From Streptomyces tagetis (GTDB taxonomy: Bacteria; Actinomycetota; Actinomycetes; Streptomycetales; Streptomycetaceae): a DNA stretch of 64,000 nt. The translations under genes and the position numbers were made by a program. The first letter of the stretch is position 1; the number at the start of each line of letters is the position of its first letter. The stretch covers positions 120,320-184,319 of the forward strand of contig NZ_JAGPNL010000008.1 of assembly GCF_018069565.1 (NCBI RefSeq), read 5' to 3'. The notes below the pieces were generated by a model that saw nothing but the letters and a program-made list of their open reading frames with translations, made no database searches and was not told where the DNA came from. Positions 20,805 to 29,438 of the stretch are shown here, one piece after another.

Positions 20805-21350
20805 TCAGGCGGGCCACGCCTCGGCCAGCAGGGCGCGGGTGTCGCCGAGGAGCTGGGGCAGCACCTTGGTGTGGCCGACGACCGGCATGAAGTTCGTGTC
20901 ACCGCCCCAGCGGGGCACGATGTGCTGGTGGAGGTGGGCGGCGATGCCCGCGCCGGCGACCGCGCCCTGGTTCATGCCGATGTTGAAGCCCTGGGCGCCC
21001 GAGGCGGCGCGCAGGGCCGTCATCGCCTGCTGGGTGAGGAGCGCCAGCTCGGCGGTCTCCTCCCCGGTCAGCTCGGTGTAGTCGGCGACGTGCCGGTAGG
21101 GCACGGTCATCAGGTGGCCGCCGGTGTACGGGTAGAGGTTGAGCAGCGCGTAGACGTGCTCGCCGCGCGCGACGATGAGCCCTTCCTCGTCGGACATGGC
21201 CGGTACCGCGCAGAAGGGGCAGCCGTCGTCGGCCCCGGGGCCGCTCGGCTTGTTCTCCCCCTGGATGTAGGCCATCCGGTGGGGTGTCCACAGGCGCTGG
21301 AACGCGTCCGGCGTCCCCACCCCGATCTGCTGCTCCGGCTCACTCGTCAT
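20805..21350 (-). CDS. HIT family nucleotide-binding protein
   Basis: 181 residues. The histidine triad is visible as AHLHQHIVPRW, with the upstream ARGEHVYALLNLYPYTGGHLM segment of HIT hydrolases. Members hydrolyse nucleotide-phosphoramide or dinucleoside polyphosphate bonds; the substrate is not evident. C-x2-C (CPFCAVP) near residue 44 suggests a bound zinc. The start used is the ATG at 21350 (MTSEPEQQ); in-frame alternatives lie upstream at 21362 and 21389, and none has a strong ribosome site. Confidence 0.9.
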   Translation of the reverse strand: MTSEPEQQIGVGTPDAFQRLWTPHRMAYIQGENKPSGPGADDGCPFCAVPAMSDEEGLIVARGEHVYALLNLYPYTGGHLMTVPYRHVADYTELTGEETAELALLTQQAMTALRAASGAQGFNIGMNQGAVAGAGIAAHLHQHIVPRWGGDTNFMPVVGHTKVLPQLLGDTRALLAEAWPA

Positions 21351-21389
21351 ACCAGGCAGCATATGGCGTCGCACGGGGGCCCGGAGCAA

Positions 21390-21417
21390 GGCCCCCGGGA
21401 TGGCTCTCCCGGGGGCC
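21390..21417 (-). terminator. thrS terminator hairpin
   Basis: An 11-bp perfect stem (21390-21400 with 21407-21417), 6-nt loop, immediately downstream of thrS and before the HIT gene start. Confidence 0.7.
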
Positions 21418-21443
21418 CTGGCCGTACTGTCGCGCCGCGTCGT

Positions 21444-23420
21444 CTAGACCTGGACGCGCCGCTCGACGGCGTCGACGAGCTTGGCCAGCGCCTGGTCGCG
21501 CGGGATGCCGTTCTCCTGCGATCCGTCGCGGTGGCGGAAGGAGACGGTGCCCCCGTGCATGTCGTCGTCCCCGACGATGATCATGAACGGGACCTTCTGC
21601 TTCTGGGCGTTGCGGATCTTCTTCTGCATGCGGTCGGAGGAGGCGTCGACCTCCACCCGCAGGCCCTTGCGGCGGGCCTCCGCGGCGAACTCGCGCAGGT
21701 ACTCCACGTGCGCGTCGCCCACCGGGATGCCCACGGCCTGGACCGGCGCGAGCCAGACCGGGAAGGCGCCCGCGTAGTGCTCCAGGAGCACGGCGAAGAA
21801 GCGCTCGATGGAACCGAACAGGGCGCGGTGGATCATGACCGGGCGCTGCTTGGTGCCGTCGGCCGCGGTGTACTCCAGGTCGAAGCGCTCCGGCAGGTTG
21901 AAGTCGAGCTGGACGGTCGACATCTGCCAGGTCCGGCCGATGGCGTCGCGGGCCTGGACGGAGATCTTCGGCCCGTAGAAGGCGGCGCCGCCCGGGTCGG
22001 GGACGAGGGGCAGGCCCTGCTTCTCGGCGACCTGGCGCAGCGCCTCGGTGGCCTCTTCCCAGGCTTCGTCGGAGCCGACGAACTTGGTCTCGTCCTTGGT
22101 GGACAGCTCCAGGTAGAAGTCGGTGAGGCCGTAGTCGCGCAGCAGGTTCAGGACGAAGGTGAGCGTCTTGTCCAGCTCGTCGGCCATCTGCTCGCGGGTG
22201 CAGTAGATGTGCGCGTCGTCCTGGGTGAAGCCGCGGGCGCGGGTGAGGCCGTGCACGACGCCCGACTTCTCGTAGCGGTAGACCGTGCCGAACTCGAACA
22301 GCCGCAGGGGCAGCTCACGGTAGGAACGGCCCCGGGCGTCGAAGACGAGGTTGTGCATGGGGCAGTTCATGGGCTTGAGGTAGTAGTCCACGCCCTCGTC
22401 GAGCTGCATGGGCGGGTACATGCCGTCGGCGTACCAGTCCAGGTGGCCCGAGGTCTCGAAGAGCTTCCCCTTGGTGGCGTGCGGGGTGTAGACGAACTCG
22501 TAGCCCTCTTCCTCGTGGCGGCGGCGCGAGTAGTCCTCCATGACCCGGCGGATGATGCCGCCCCGGGGGTGGAAGACGGCGAGGCCGGAGCCGATCTGCT
22601 CGGGGATCGAGAAGAGGTCCAGTTCGGCACCGAGCTTGCGGTGGTCGCGCTTCTCGGCCTCGGCGAGGAACTCCAGGTGCTCCTTGAGTTCGGCCTTGGA
22701 GGGCCAGGCGGTGCCGTAGATGCGCTGGAGCTGCTTGTTCTTCTCGTTGCCGCGCCAGTAGGCGGAGGCGTTGCGCATCAGCTTGAACGCCGGGATGTTC
22801 CGGGTGGAGGGCAGGTGGGGGCCCCGGCAGAGGTCCTTCCAGCACAGCTCGCCGGTCTTGGCGTCCAGGTTGTCGTAGATCGTCAGCTCGCCGGCGCCGA
22901 CCTCGACGTCCGCGCCGTCGTCGTGGGAGGCGGAGCCCTTGAGGCCGATCAGCTCCAGCTTGTACGGCTCGTCGGCCAGCTCCTCGCGGGCGGCCTCGTC
23001 GGTCACGACGCGGCGGGAGAAGCGCTGGCCGCGCTTCTGGATCTCCTGCATCTTCTTCTCGATGGCCTTGAGGTCATCGGGGTGGAAGGGCTCCTCGACG
23101 TCGAAGTCGTAGTAGAAGCCGTCCCGGACCGGCGGGCCGATGCCCAGCTTGGCCTCGGGGAACAGCTCCTGCACGGCCTGGGCCATGACGTGCGCGGTGG
23201 AGTGGCGCAGGATGTCCAGTCCGTCGTCGGAGGAGATGTCGACGCCCTCGACGGTCTCGCCGTCGGCGATCTCGTACGCGAGGTCCCTCAGCTCTCCGTC
23301 GACACGGGCGGCGACGACCGAGCGCTCGCCCGCGAAGATCTCGGCGGCCGTAGTGCCCGTCGTCACCACGCGTTCTTCCCGCTCGGAATCGCGTTGGATG
23401 ATCACACGGACGTCTGACAC
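21444..23420 (-). CDS. thrS: Threonyl-tRNA synthetase
   Basis: 658 residues. It charges tRNA-Thr. Domains in order: N-terminal TGS-like region (1-60), the editing/second additional domain with HSTAHVMAQAVQELFP, the class II catalytic core with the zinc-binding NCPMHN and RYEKSGVVHGLTRARGFTQDDAH, and a C-terminal anticodon-binding domain. GTG start at 23420 (V/MSDVRVII) with GGAGAG upstream. Its upstream region contains a 43-nt homopolymer. Confidence 0.97.
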   Translation of the reverse strand: MSDVRVIIQRDSEREERVVTTGTTAAEIFAGERSVVAARVDGELRDLAYEIADGETVEGVDISSDDGLDILRHSTAHVMAQAVQELFPEAKLGIGPPVRDGFYYDFDVEEPFHPDDLKAIEKKMQEIQKRGQRFSRRVVTDEAAREELADEPYKLELIGLKGSASHDDGADVEVGAGELTIYDNLDAKTGELCWKDLCRGPHLPSTRNIPAFKLMRNASAYWRGNEKNKQLQRIYGTAWPSKAELKEHLEFLAEAEKRDHRKLGAELDLFSIPEQIGSGLAVFHPRGGIIRRVMEDYSRRRHEEEGYEFVYTPHATKGKLFETSGHLDWYADGMYPPMQLDEGVDYYLKPMNCPMHNLVFDARGRSYRELPLRLFEFGTVYRYEKSGVVHGLTRARGFTQDDAHIYCTREQMADELDKTLTFVLNLLRDYGLTDFYLELSTKDETKFVGSDEAWEEATEALRQVAEKQGLPLVPDPGGAAFYGPKISVQARDAIGRTWQMSTVQLDFNLPERFDLEYTAADGTKQRPVMIHRALFGSIERFFAVLLEHYAGAFPVWLAPVQAVGIPVGDAHVEYLREFAAEARRKGLRVEVDASSDRMQKKIRNAQKQKVPFMIIVGDDDMHGGTVSFRHRDGSQENGIPRDQALAKLVDAVERRVQV

Positions 23421-23932
<512 letters not shown>

Positions 23933-24679
23933 ATGACGAGCTGGATCGAGGGACCGCTGGCCGCCTTCGACACGGAGACGACGGGCGTGGACGTCGAGGC
24001 CGACCGGATCGTGTCGGCGGCCGTCGTCGTCCAGGACGCCGCCGGACGGGTGCCGCGGGTCACCCGGTGGCTGGTCAACCCGGGTGTGCCGGTGCCGGAG
24101 GCGTCGACGGCGGTGCACGGGCTGACCGAGGAGCACCTCCAGCACCACGGCCGCTGGCCGGCGCCGGTGATACACGAGATCGCCGAGGCGCTGACCGAGC
24201 AGGCCGCCGCCGGACGCCCCGTGGTGGTGATGAACGCGCCGTTCGATCTGACGCTGCTCGACCGGGAGTTGCGCCGTCACCGGGCCTCGTCGCTGGGCGC
24301 GCGGCTGGACCGGGCGCCGCTCTACGTCCTGGACCCGCTGGTGCTCGACCGGCATCTCGACCGGCACCGGGAGGGCCGGCGCACCCTGGCCGGCCTGTGC
24401 GCGCACTACGGCGTCGAGGTGGAGCGGGCCCACGACGCGGCGGCCGACGCGCGGGCCGCGCTGGAGCTGGTACGGGCGGTGGGGCGCCGCCACGCGGCCC
24501 GGCTGGAACCGCTCTCCGCCGCCGAACTGCACACCTTGCAGGCGGTGTGGCACGCCGGACAGGTGCGCGGGGCACGGCCCTGGTTCGCGCCGGACGCGGC
24601 GCGGGAGCCTGCGGACCCGGCGCACAAGCCGGCGGACCCGGCCTGGCCGCTGCGGCCGGACCTGCCGGCGGCGGCCTGA
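23933..24679 (+). CDS. DnaQ-like 3'-5' exonuclease
   Basis: 248 residues of the DEDDh exonuclease superfamily. The catalytic residues are visible: D13/E15 in AFDTETTG, the second Asp in NAPFDLTLL, and the His/Asp pair in HDAAADARAALEL. There is no polymerase domain, so it is a stand-alone nuclease of the kind annotated as a DNA polymerase III epsilon-like exonuclease; the substrate is unknown. The ATG at 23933 has GAGGAG 11 nt upstream. An in-frame extension back to 23543 would pass through the poly-C tract and is rejected. Confidence 0.88.
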   Translation: MTSWIEGPLAAFDTETTGVDVEADRIVSAAVVVQDAAGRVPRVTRWLVNPGVPVPEASTAVHGLTEEHLQHHGRWPAPVIHEIAEALTEQAAAGRPVVVMNAPFDLTLLDRELRRHRASSLGARLDRAPLYVLDPLVLDRHLDRHREGRRTLAGLCAHYGVEVERAHDAAADARAALELVRAVGRRHAARLEPLSAAELHTLQAVWHAGQVRGARPWFAPDAAREPADPAHKPADPAWPLRPDLPAAA

Positions 24680-24690
24680 GCACATGAGAA

Positions 24691-24717
24691 AGCCGGTCCG
24701 TCATCGACGGACCGGCT
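24691..24717. terminator. Convergent terminator hairpin
   Basis: A 12-bp perfect stem (24691-24702 with 24706-24717), loop ATC, between the exonuclease gene (+) and tRNA-Val (-). Confidence 0.75.
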
Positions 24718-24725
24718 CTTCCCGG

Positions 24726-24797
24726 TGGGCGATACTGGGTTCGAACCAGTGACCTCTTCGGTGTGAACGAAGCGCTCTCCCACTGAGCTAATCGCCC
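24726..24797 (-). tRNA. tRNA-Val (anticodon CAC), copy 1
   Basis: A 72-nt cloverleaf: acceptor GGGCGAT/ATCGCCC with discriminator A, D-arm AGCTCAGTGGGAGAG, anticodon stem CTTCG/CGAAG with loop TTCACAC (anticodon CAC, Val), and T-arm CTGGTTCGAACCCAG. The 3' CCA is not encoded. Identical to the copy at 25696. Confidence 0.97.
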
Positions 24798-24810
24798 GGG
24801 AACGGACTGA

Positions 24811-24840
24811 ACCATACAGGTCCCGGCCGCCCTCCTTCAA
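24811..24840 (-). promoter_or_regulatory. Candidate promoter of tRNA-Val copy 1
   Basis: On the minus strand: TTGAAG (24840-24835), an 18-nt spacer, then TATGGT (24816-24811). The predicted start lies a few bases before the tRNA 5' end. The -35 overlaps the stop codon of the upstream SRPBCC gene. A pattern match only. Confidence 0.4.
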
Positions 24841-25283
24841 ACCGCCGCCAGTTGTGCGGTCAGACCGCGCCGGCCCGACCGCATCATCAGGGCGTGGTTG
24901 GCCCGGAACAGCGCCCGTCCGGGCACCGCGAGCCGGCGCAGCAGGGGTTTGCGGAGGTCGACCTCCTGGTCGTAGCGGACGAGGGTGCCCTCCGGCCGGG
25001 GGGTGAGCGTCCAGCGGGCCCGGCCGTCCATGTCGCCGCCGAGGACCGCCTCCAGCACCCCTGCCCCGGGGGAGCGGGCGGCCTCGCGCAGGGTGATGGT
25101 GAGGTCGTACGGGAGCAGGGAGCGGATGCGCAGGACGGCGCCGGTGTCGTCGAGGCGGGTGACCTCGCGCACCTGGGGCCACCAGCCCGGGTAGTCCTCG
25201 ACGCGCTCCAGGGCGCGGTACACCTCGCCGGGCGGTGCGGGCAGGGGCCAGAGGCTGCGGAAGCGGTAATGGTTCCAGTCCAC
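24837..25283 (-). CDS. SRPBCC family (polyketide cyclase/dehydrase-like) protein
   Basis: 148 residues with the START-like helix-grip pattern: PAPPGEVYRALERVEDYPGWWPQVREV at the N-terminus, alternating beta strands (GAVLRIRSLLPYDLTITL, RARWTLTPRPEGTLVRYDQEVDL) and a long C-terminal helix (PGRALFRANHALMMRSGRRGL). Such proteins bind small hydrophobic ligands; no ligand can be named. ATG at 25283. Its 3' end reaches into the promoter region of tRNA-Val copy 1. Confidence 0.85.
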   Translation of the reverse strand: MDWNHYRFRSLWPLPAPPGEVYRALERVEDYPGWWPQVREVTRLDDTGAVLRIRSLLPYDLTITLREAARSPGAGVLEAVLGGDMDGRARWTLTPRPEGTLVRYDQEVDLRKPLLRRLAVPGRALFRANHALMMRSGRRGLTAQLAAV

Positions 25284-25648
25284 GCGGGCAGTCTGCCGTG
25301 CCCGGCCTCGACCTGTTCATCGAGAACGCGCGGAACATTCTTTGCGCCGTATTTACGGAGATATCCGGGGTCACTCGCGGTATCCGGCGAATTCGCCCCG
25401 ATCACCTGCGCGTTGGCCTTCCGCGGGAGGGGCGCCGCACGGCCGGAACTCATCCTTGACCCGGCATCGGGGAGCGTACTCGCCGGGGAGCGCGGGGCGC
25501 CGCCGGGCCTCCCGACCGACCGGCCGGACCCCGGCCGGAAGTAACGGAACGTGACCATCCGCCGGTGCCGGGAGGCGCCCGGACGGGAGCGCGCGACCGC
25601 TGAACCGATTCAAAAACTCCTCGTCGGAGCCTTCGGGGCCACACGACG
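25284..25648. other. Intergenic region, no gene seen
   Basis: 365 nt upstream of the SRPBCC gene and downstream of the second tRNA-Val. AT content is locally higher around 25325-25400 (AACATTCTTTGCGCCGTATTT), which may hold the SRPBCC promoter. Open frames here lack coding character. Confidence 0.5.
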
Positions 25649-25685
25649 AGGCGGCCCGGCTCACATGGAGTGAGCCGGGCCGCCT
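25649..25685 (-). terminator. Terminator of tRNA-Val copy 2
   Basis: A 16-bp perfect stem (25649-25664 with 25670-25685) with a 5-nt loop, 11 nt after the tRNA 3' end. Confidence 0.8.
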
Positions 25686-25695
25686 GTCGATCCGG

Positions 25696-25767
25696 TGGGC
25701 GATACTGGGTTCGAACCAGTGACCTCTTCGGTGTGAACGAAGCGCTCTCCCACTGAGCTAATCGCCC
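25696..25767 (-). tRNA. tRNA-Val (anticodon CAC), copy 2
   Basis: Identical in all 72 nt to the copy at 24726-24797. It also has its own downstream hairpin, so the two are separate single-gene units about 0.97 kb apart on the same strand. Confidence 0.97.
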
Positions 25768-25848
25768 GGACGCAGGAAGAAGATTACCGCATGTCAGGGG
25801 GTGCTCATGACCGGCTGCGCACGACTCGGCACCGCCCCGCTCGCGGAC

Positions 25849-26304
25849 TCACCGATCTTCTGTGGCCCAGGGCGCCCGGAAGCCGAACTTCGCCAGATAG
25901 ACGCTGATCAGCGCGGCCGTGACGACCGTCCCGATCACGGTCAGGACGATGTTGCGGCGCCGCACCCTCGGGTCGAGCGCGCGCTGCGCCGCCTCGGTGA
26001 CCTTGCGCTTGGTCCAGCGCAGCACCAACTGGGCCCAGGTGAACTCGGTACCCCAGATCGCCATGCCGCCGAAGATCACGACCCAGCCCGGTCCGGGCAG
26101 CGCCAGCATCAGGACGCCGGCCACCACGACCGCGAGCCCGACCAGGAAGACCGCGACCTGCCAGCTCACGTGCAGGGCACGCCGCTCCCGCACGAAGGCC
26201 GGGGCCCGGGAACCGAGCGCGCGCCCGCCGGAGGCGGCCCCGTCCGCCTCCGCCCGGTCCGCCTCCGCGTTCCGGTCACCATCCCTGTCACTCCCCGTGT
26301 TCAT
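25849..26304 (-). CDS. TIGR02611/PGPGW family membrane protein
   Basis: 151 residues. A polar N-terminus is followed by two membrane segments around the characteristic LALPGPGWVVIFGG motif of PGPGW proteins, then a basic linker (RWTKRKVTEAAQRALDPRVRRR) and a third membrane segment (NIVLTVIGTVVTAALISVY). Function unknown. Start at the ATG of MNTGSDRD (26304); an in-frame ATG further upstream (26337) is possible, and neither has a clear ribosome site. Divergent from ssgB. Confidence 0.83.
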   Translation of the reverse strand: MNTGSDRDGDRNAEADRAEADGAASGGRALGSRAPAFVRERRALHVSWQVAVFLVGLAVVVAGVLMLALPGPGWVVIFGGMAIWGTEFTWAQLVLRWTKRKVTEAAQRALDPRVRRRNIVLTVIGTVVTAALISVYLAKFGFRAPWATEDR

Positions 26305-26495
26305 GAGGCCGAACACTACCGAAGCGAAACGCATCACCGGAATGGGTGTGGACCTCGAACGATCACTCGGCCGGAAGGGTTACATAAAGACACGCAAAAC
26401 ACTCAGAGGGGTTTACAACGGCACCGTAGGTGGCATGTCGATTTCGCCGACGTGCGAATCCCCGAGCGCACACTGAGCGAAAGGCCCTGGCGCTT

Positions 26496-26909
26496 ATGAA
26501 CACCACGGTCAGCTGCGAGCTGCACCTGCGCCTCGTTGTGTCGAGCGAGTCCTCCCTGCCCGTCCCCGCAGGCTTGCGGTACGACACGGCCGATCCCTAT
26601 GCCGTGCACGCCACCTTCCACACCGGAGCCGAGGAGACCGTCGAGTGGGTGTTCGCCCGCGACCTCCTCGCCGAAGGACTCCATCGCCCCACGGGCACCG
26701 GCGACGTCCGGGTCTGGCCGTCCCGCAGTCACGGCCAGGGCGTCGTGTGCATCGCCCTCAGCTCCCCGGAGGGCGAGGCGCTGCTGGAGGCCCCCGCGCG
26801 GGCCCTGGAGTCCTTCCTGAAGCGCACCGACGCCGCCGTGCCGCCCGGCACGGAACACCGGCACTTCGATCTCGACCAGGAGCTCTCGCACATCCTGGCG
26901 GAAAGCTAG
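26496..26909 (+). CDS. ssgB: Sporulation-specific cell division protein SsgB
   Basis: 137 residues, the length known for SsgB. SsgB, a SsgA-like protein found only in morphologically complex actinomycetes, positions FtsZ for sporulation septation. The sequence MNTTVSCELHLRLVVSSESS... with FHTGAEETVEWVFARDLL and GTGDVRVWPSRS is, as far as I recall, essentially the S. coelicolor protein. The ATG at 26496 is preceded only by AAAGG at an unusually long spacing of about 12-14 nt, so translation may be weak or controlled. In S. coelicolor transcription is sigma-H dependent; a GTTT-like -35 exists around 26414, but no convincing -10 was found. Confidence 0.95.
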   Translation: MNTTVSCELHLRLVVSSESSLPVPAGLRYDTADPYAVHATFHTGAEETVEWVFARDLLAEGLHRPTGTGDVRVWPSRSHGQGVVCIALSSPEGEALLEAPARALESFLKRTDAAVPPGTEHRHFDLDQELSHILAES

Positions 26910-27152
26910 GGCGGGACCCCGTGAAGCAGCCCGTCGCCGTCGACTCGGGGTGACGGCACGGGCCTGGACAACCGCATAGGGCACAGACCGGCGTCGTCGC
27001 GGCGGACCTCCGCCGCGGCGACGCCGGTGCGCGCGTGCCCGCGGGCTCCCTCCCCGGGGCCTGGAGCGGGGCCGGTGCGCCCGGCGTGGAAGCCAGTACG
27101 ATCGGCCAGCATCGGCGGGCGCCCGCCCGACCCCCAGGCCAGGGAGCAGAAC

Positions 27153-27713
27153 GTGCTGATCACCCACGACATCCGGTGCGCCCTCGACACCGTGGTGGAT
27201 CTGGTGAACACCGTCCCCGAGGACGATGCGACGCCCGACGGGCTGCCGGACGTGGCGGCCCTGGAGGAGTTCGTGGGCACGCACGCCATCAGTGACGTCG
27301 GCGCGCTGGCGGACCACGACCTCACTGCGGTGCGCTCGGTGCGGGCGCGGTTCGCGGCGGTCTTCGCCGCGCCCGACGCCCGTGCCGCGGCCGGGCTCAT
27401 CAACGAGCTGGTCGCCGCCGCGGGCACCACGCCCCGGCTCACCGACCACGACGGCTACGACTGGCACATCCACTACTTCGCGCCCGGCGCCTCCGTCGCC
27501 GACCACCTCGCCGCGGACTGCGGGATGTCGCTGGCGTTCTTCGTGGTCGCCGGTGAGCAGGAGCGGCTGCGGCGCTGCGAGGCCCCCGACTGCCGGCGGG
27601 CCTTCGTCGACCTGTCCCGCAACCGGTCGCGCCGCTACTGCGACAGCCGGACCTGCGGAAACCGGCTGCACGTGGCGGCGTACCGCGCGCGGCGCAAGGA
27701 GGCCGCGCGCTGA
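27153..27713 (+). CDS. CGNR zinc-finger protein
   Basis: 186 residues. The N-terminal domain (ABATE-like; LDTVVDLVNTVPEDD) is followed by a C-terminal zinc finger: C-x4-C (CEAPDC), then after RAFVDLSRNRSRRY a second C-x4-C ending in the diagnostic CGNR. This family is thought to bind nucleic acid, often as a stress-linked regulator; targets are unknown. GTG start at 27153 with AGGGAG upstream; an earlier in-frame ATG at 27027 lacks support. Confidence 0.88.
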   Translation: MLITHDIRCALDTVVDLVNTVPEDDATPDGLPDVAALEEFVGTHAISDVGALADHDLTAVRSVRARFAAVFAAPDARAAAGLINELVAAAGTTPRLTDHDGYDWHIHYFAPGASVADHLAADCGMSLAFFVVAGEQERLRRCEAPDCRRAFVDLSRNRSRRYCDSRTCGNRLHVAAYRARRKEAAR

Positions 27714-27806
27714 GGCCCGCCCACCCCCGGTCTTGCCCCTTGAGGACGGGTCGCCCGTGGGGGACGCGTTCCCCGGCGGGTGACGCCGGGGAGCGCGGTG
27801 TACGGC

Positions 27807-27986
27807 TCACAGCAACAGCAGGTCGTGCAACGACGCCATGAGCAGCAGGGTCCCGATCACCGCCAAGAAGATCATCAGCGGTGGCTGGGAGAGGGCGAAG
27901 AGGCAGCCGCGCGTCTCGTCGGGCGGGGGCGCGGTGGCACTCTGTCTCGTATCCGGCTGTACGTCCAGCCGAGTGGGGTCGGGCAT
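27807..27986 (-). CDS. Small single-pass membrane protein
   Basis: 59 residues. A polar N-terminus (MPDPTRLDVQPDTRQSA) is followed by one C-terminal membrane segment (LMIFLAVIGTLLLMASLHDLLLL). The open frame continues upstream but only the ATG at 27986 gives a normal protein. The ribosome site is weak (GCGAG). Probably a conserved Streptomyces small protein; function unknown. Confidence 0.6.
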   Translation of the reverse strand: MPDPTRLDVQPDTRQSATAPPPDETRGCLFALSQPPLMIFLAVIGTLLLMASLHDLLLL

Positions 27987-28133
27987 CTCGCGGCGATGAT
28001 GACCCAGCGTGCCGGGCCGGCGCGATCCGGGCACCCGCGGAGACCGGATGCCCGCACGTTCCGCAATGTCCGCTTCGGCTCGTGATCATTACGGAGCGTC
28101 CGCTGACGGGCTCGGATCACTGGGACGTTTCAG

Positions 28134-28159
28134 TGCGCGGACGCCATCACGTCCGCGCA
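28134..28159 (-). terminator. Terminator hairpin
   Basis: A 10-bp perfect stem (28134-28143 with 28150-28159), 6-nt loop, just downstream of the membrane protein gene at 28175-28627. Confidence 0.6.
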
Positions 28160-28174
28160 CCGGTACGAGCCGCC

Positions 28175-28627
28175 TCAGATGCCGTGCTTCTTGAGGATGG
28201 CCTCGATGTCGCTGAAGTCGTCCTCGCCCTTGGCCGGCGTCCCGGAGGACCCGGAGGGCCTGGCCGCCGGACGGGAGGCGGAGGAGCCGAGGGAGGGCCG
28301 GGAGGCGCCGGGCGCCACCGGACCGTGCTCCGCCGCGGCCTCGGCCTCCCGGCGCTGCCCGCGGGTACCCCCGCGGCGGCGCTCCACGGCGCGCGTGATC
28401 ATGAAGAGCAGCCAGGCCAGGCCCAGCACACCGAAGCCGGCCCATGCCGTCGGGCTGAAGGCGGTGTCGGCGAGCCACTTGACGACACCGGTCATCACGA
28501 GGCCGACGGGGACCAGCGCGTAGGCGGCGACGCGGACCGCCGCGAGGAAGCGCCTGCGGTACGCGGTGACCGCCGCGATGCCCAGCCCCGCCGCGGACAC
28601 CGCTGAGCAGACGGTCTCGGCAATCAT
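28175..28627 (-). CDS. Conserved membrane protein of unknown function
   Basis: 150 residues with hydrophobic segments at the N-terminus (TVCSAVSAAGLGIAAVTAY; VAAYALVPVGLVMTGVV; WAGFGVLGLAWLLFMI) and a cytoplasmic, disordered Ser/Pro/Arg tail ending in the acidic-helix motif DDFSDIEAILKKHGI. That conserved-looking end suggests a protein interaction site. ATG at 28627 with an excellent CCAGGAGG 6 nt upstream. Not recognised. Confidence 0.82.
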   Translation of the reverse strand: MIAETVCSAVSAAGLGIAAVTAYRRRFLAAVRVAAYALVPVGLVMTGVVKWLADTAFSPTAWAGFGVLGLAWLLFMITRAVERRRGGTRGQRREAEAAAEHGPVAPGASRPSLGSSASRPAARPSGSSGTPAKGEDDFSDIEAILKKHGI

Positions 28628-28836
28628 CCGGTCCTCCTGGTCGGGCTCGGGTCGGGGACGAGCGTTTCGCCCCTTCCATCCTGCACCCCCCACGCCCCCG
28701 GAGGCCACGCCCGGACCCGAAGATCAGGGAGATCTCCGGGTCGGGTTCTCCGCGGGAGCCCGCGGAGCGGGTCGCGGACGGCTCCGGCCCACCGGCCCCG
28801 TCCGGTGCGGTGCGGCCGGGCTGGGAGACTGGGGGG

Positions 28837-29361
28837 ATGAGTGACTTCTCCGCCGATCGTTCCGCCGTCGCCGTCCTCGACGTGTGGTGCGAGTTGCAGT
28901 GTCCCGACTGCCGTACCGCCCTGGACGACCTGACCGCCCTGCGCGCCCGCTACGGCGACCGCCTCGACGTACGGCTGCGGCACTTCCCGCTGGAGAAGCA
29001 CCGGCACTCCTTCGCCGCCGCGCAGGCCGCCGAGGAGGCCGCCGAGCAGGGGCAGGGTTGGCGGTACGTGGAGGCCGTGCTGCGCCGGGTCGAGGAGCTG
29101 GACCGGGGCGGGGAGCCCTTCCTGATCGAGGTGGCCCGCGAACTCGGCCTGGACGCCGAGGAGTTCGACACCGCGCTGATCGACGGCCGGCACATCCTGA
29201 TCGTCGACGCCGACCACGCCGAGGGCAAGGCCATCGGTGTCACCGGCACCCCCACCTATGTCATCGGCGGCGAGCGGCTGGACGGCGGCAAGAGCCAGGA
29301 GGGGCTGCGCGAGCGCGTCGAGGAGATCGCCGACCGGCTGCTGGCCGGCGCCGGGGAGTGA
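28837..29361 (+). CDS. DsbA-family thioredoxin-fold protein
   Basis: 174 residues. The active-site pair is C22-P-D-C25 (ELQCPDCRTAL), and the cis-Pro loop GVTGTPTYVIGG lies near residue 135, as in DsbA/FrnE proteins. No signal peptide is visible, so it is probably cytoplasmic, like FrnE-type oxidoreductases. The frame could start earlier, but the ATG at 28837 after a G-rich site is the best start. Divergent from the membrane protein at 28175. Confidence 0.88.
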   Translation: MSDFSADRSAVAVLDVWCELQCPDCRTALDDLTALRARYGDRLDVRLRHFPLEKHRHSFAAAQAAEEAAEQGQGWRYVEAVLRRVEELDRGGEPFLIEVARELGLDAEEFDTALIDGRHILIVDADHAEGKAIGVTGTPTYVIGGERLDGGKSQEGLRERVEEIADRLLAGAGE

Positions 29362-29438
29362 GGCGCCCGGGTGAGGCGCCGGGGGCCAGGCGGCGGAAAG
29401 TGCGGCGCCGGGGGTGAGCCCCGGGGGGCGCACCCCCG

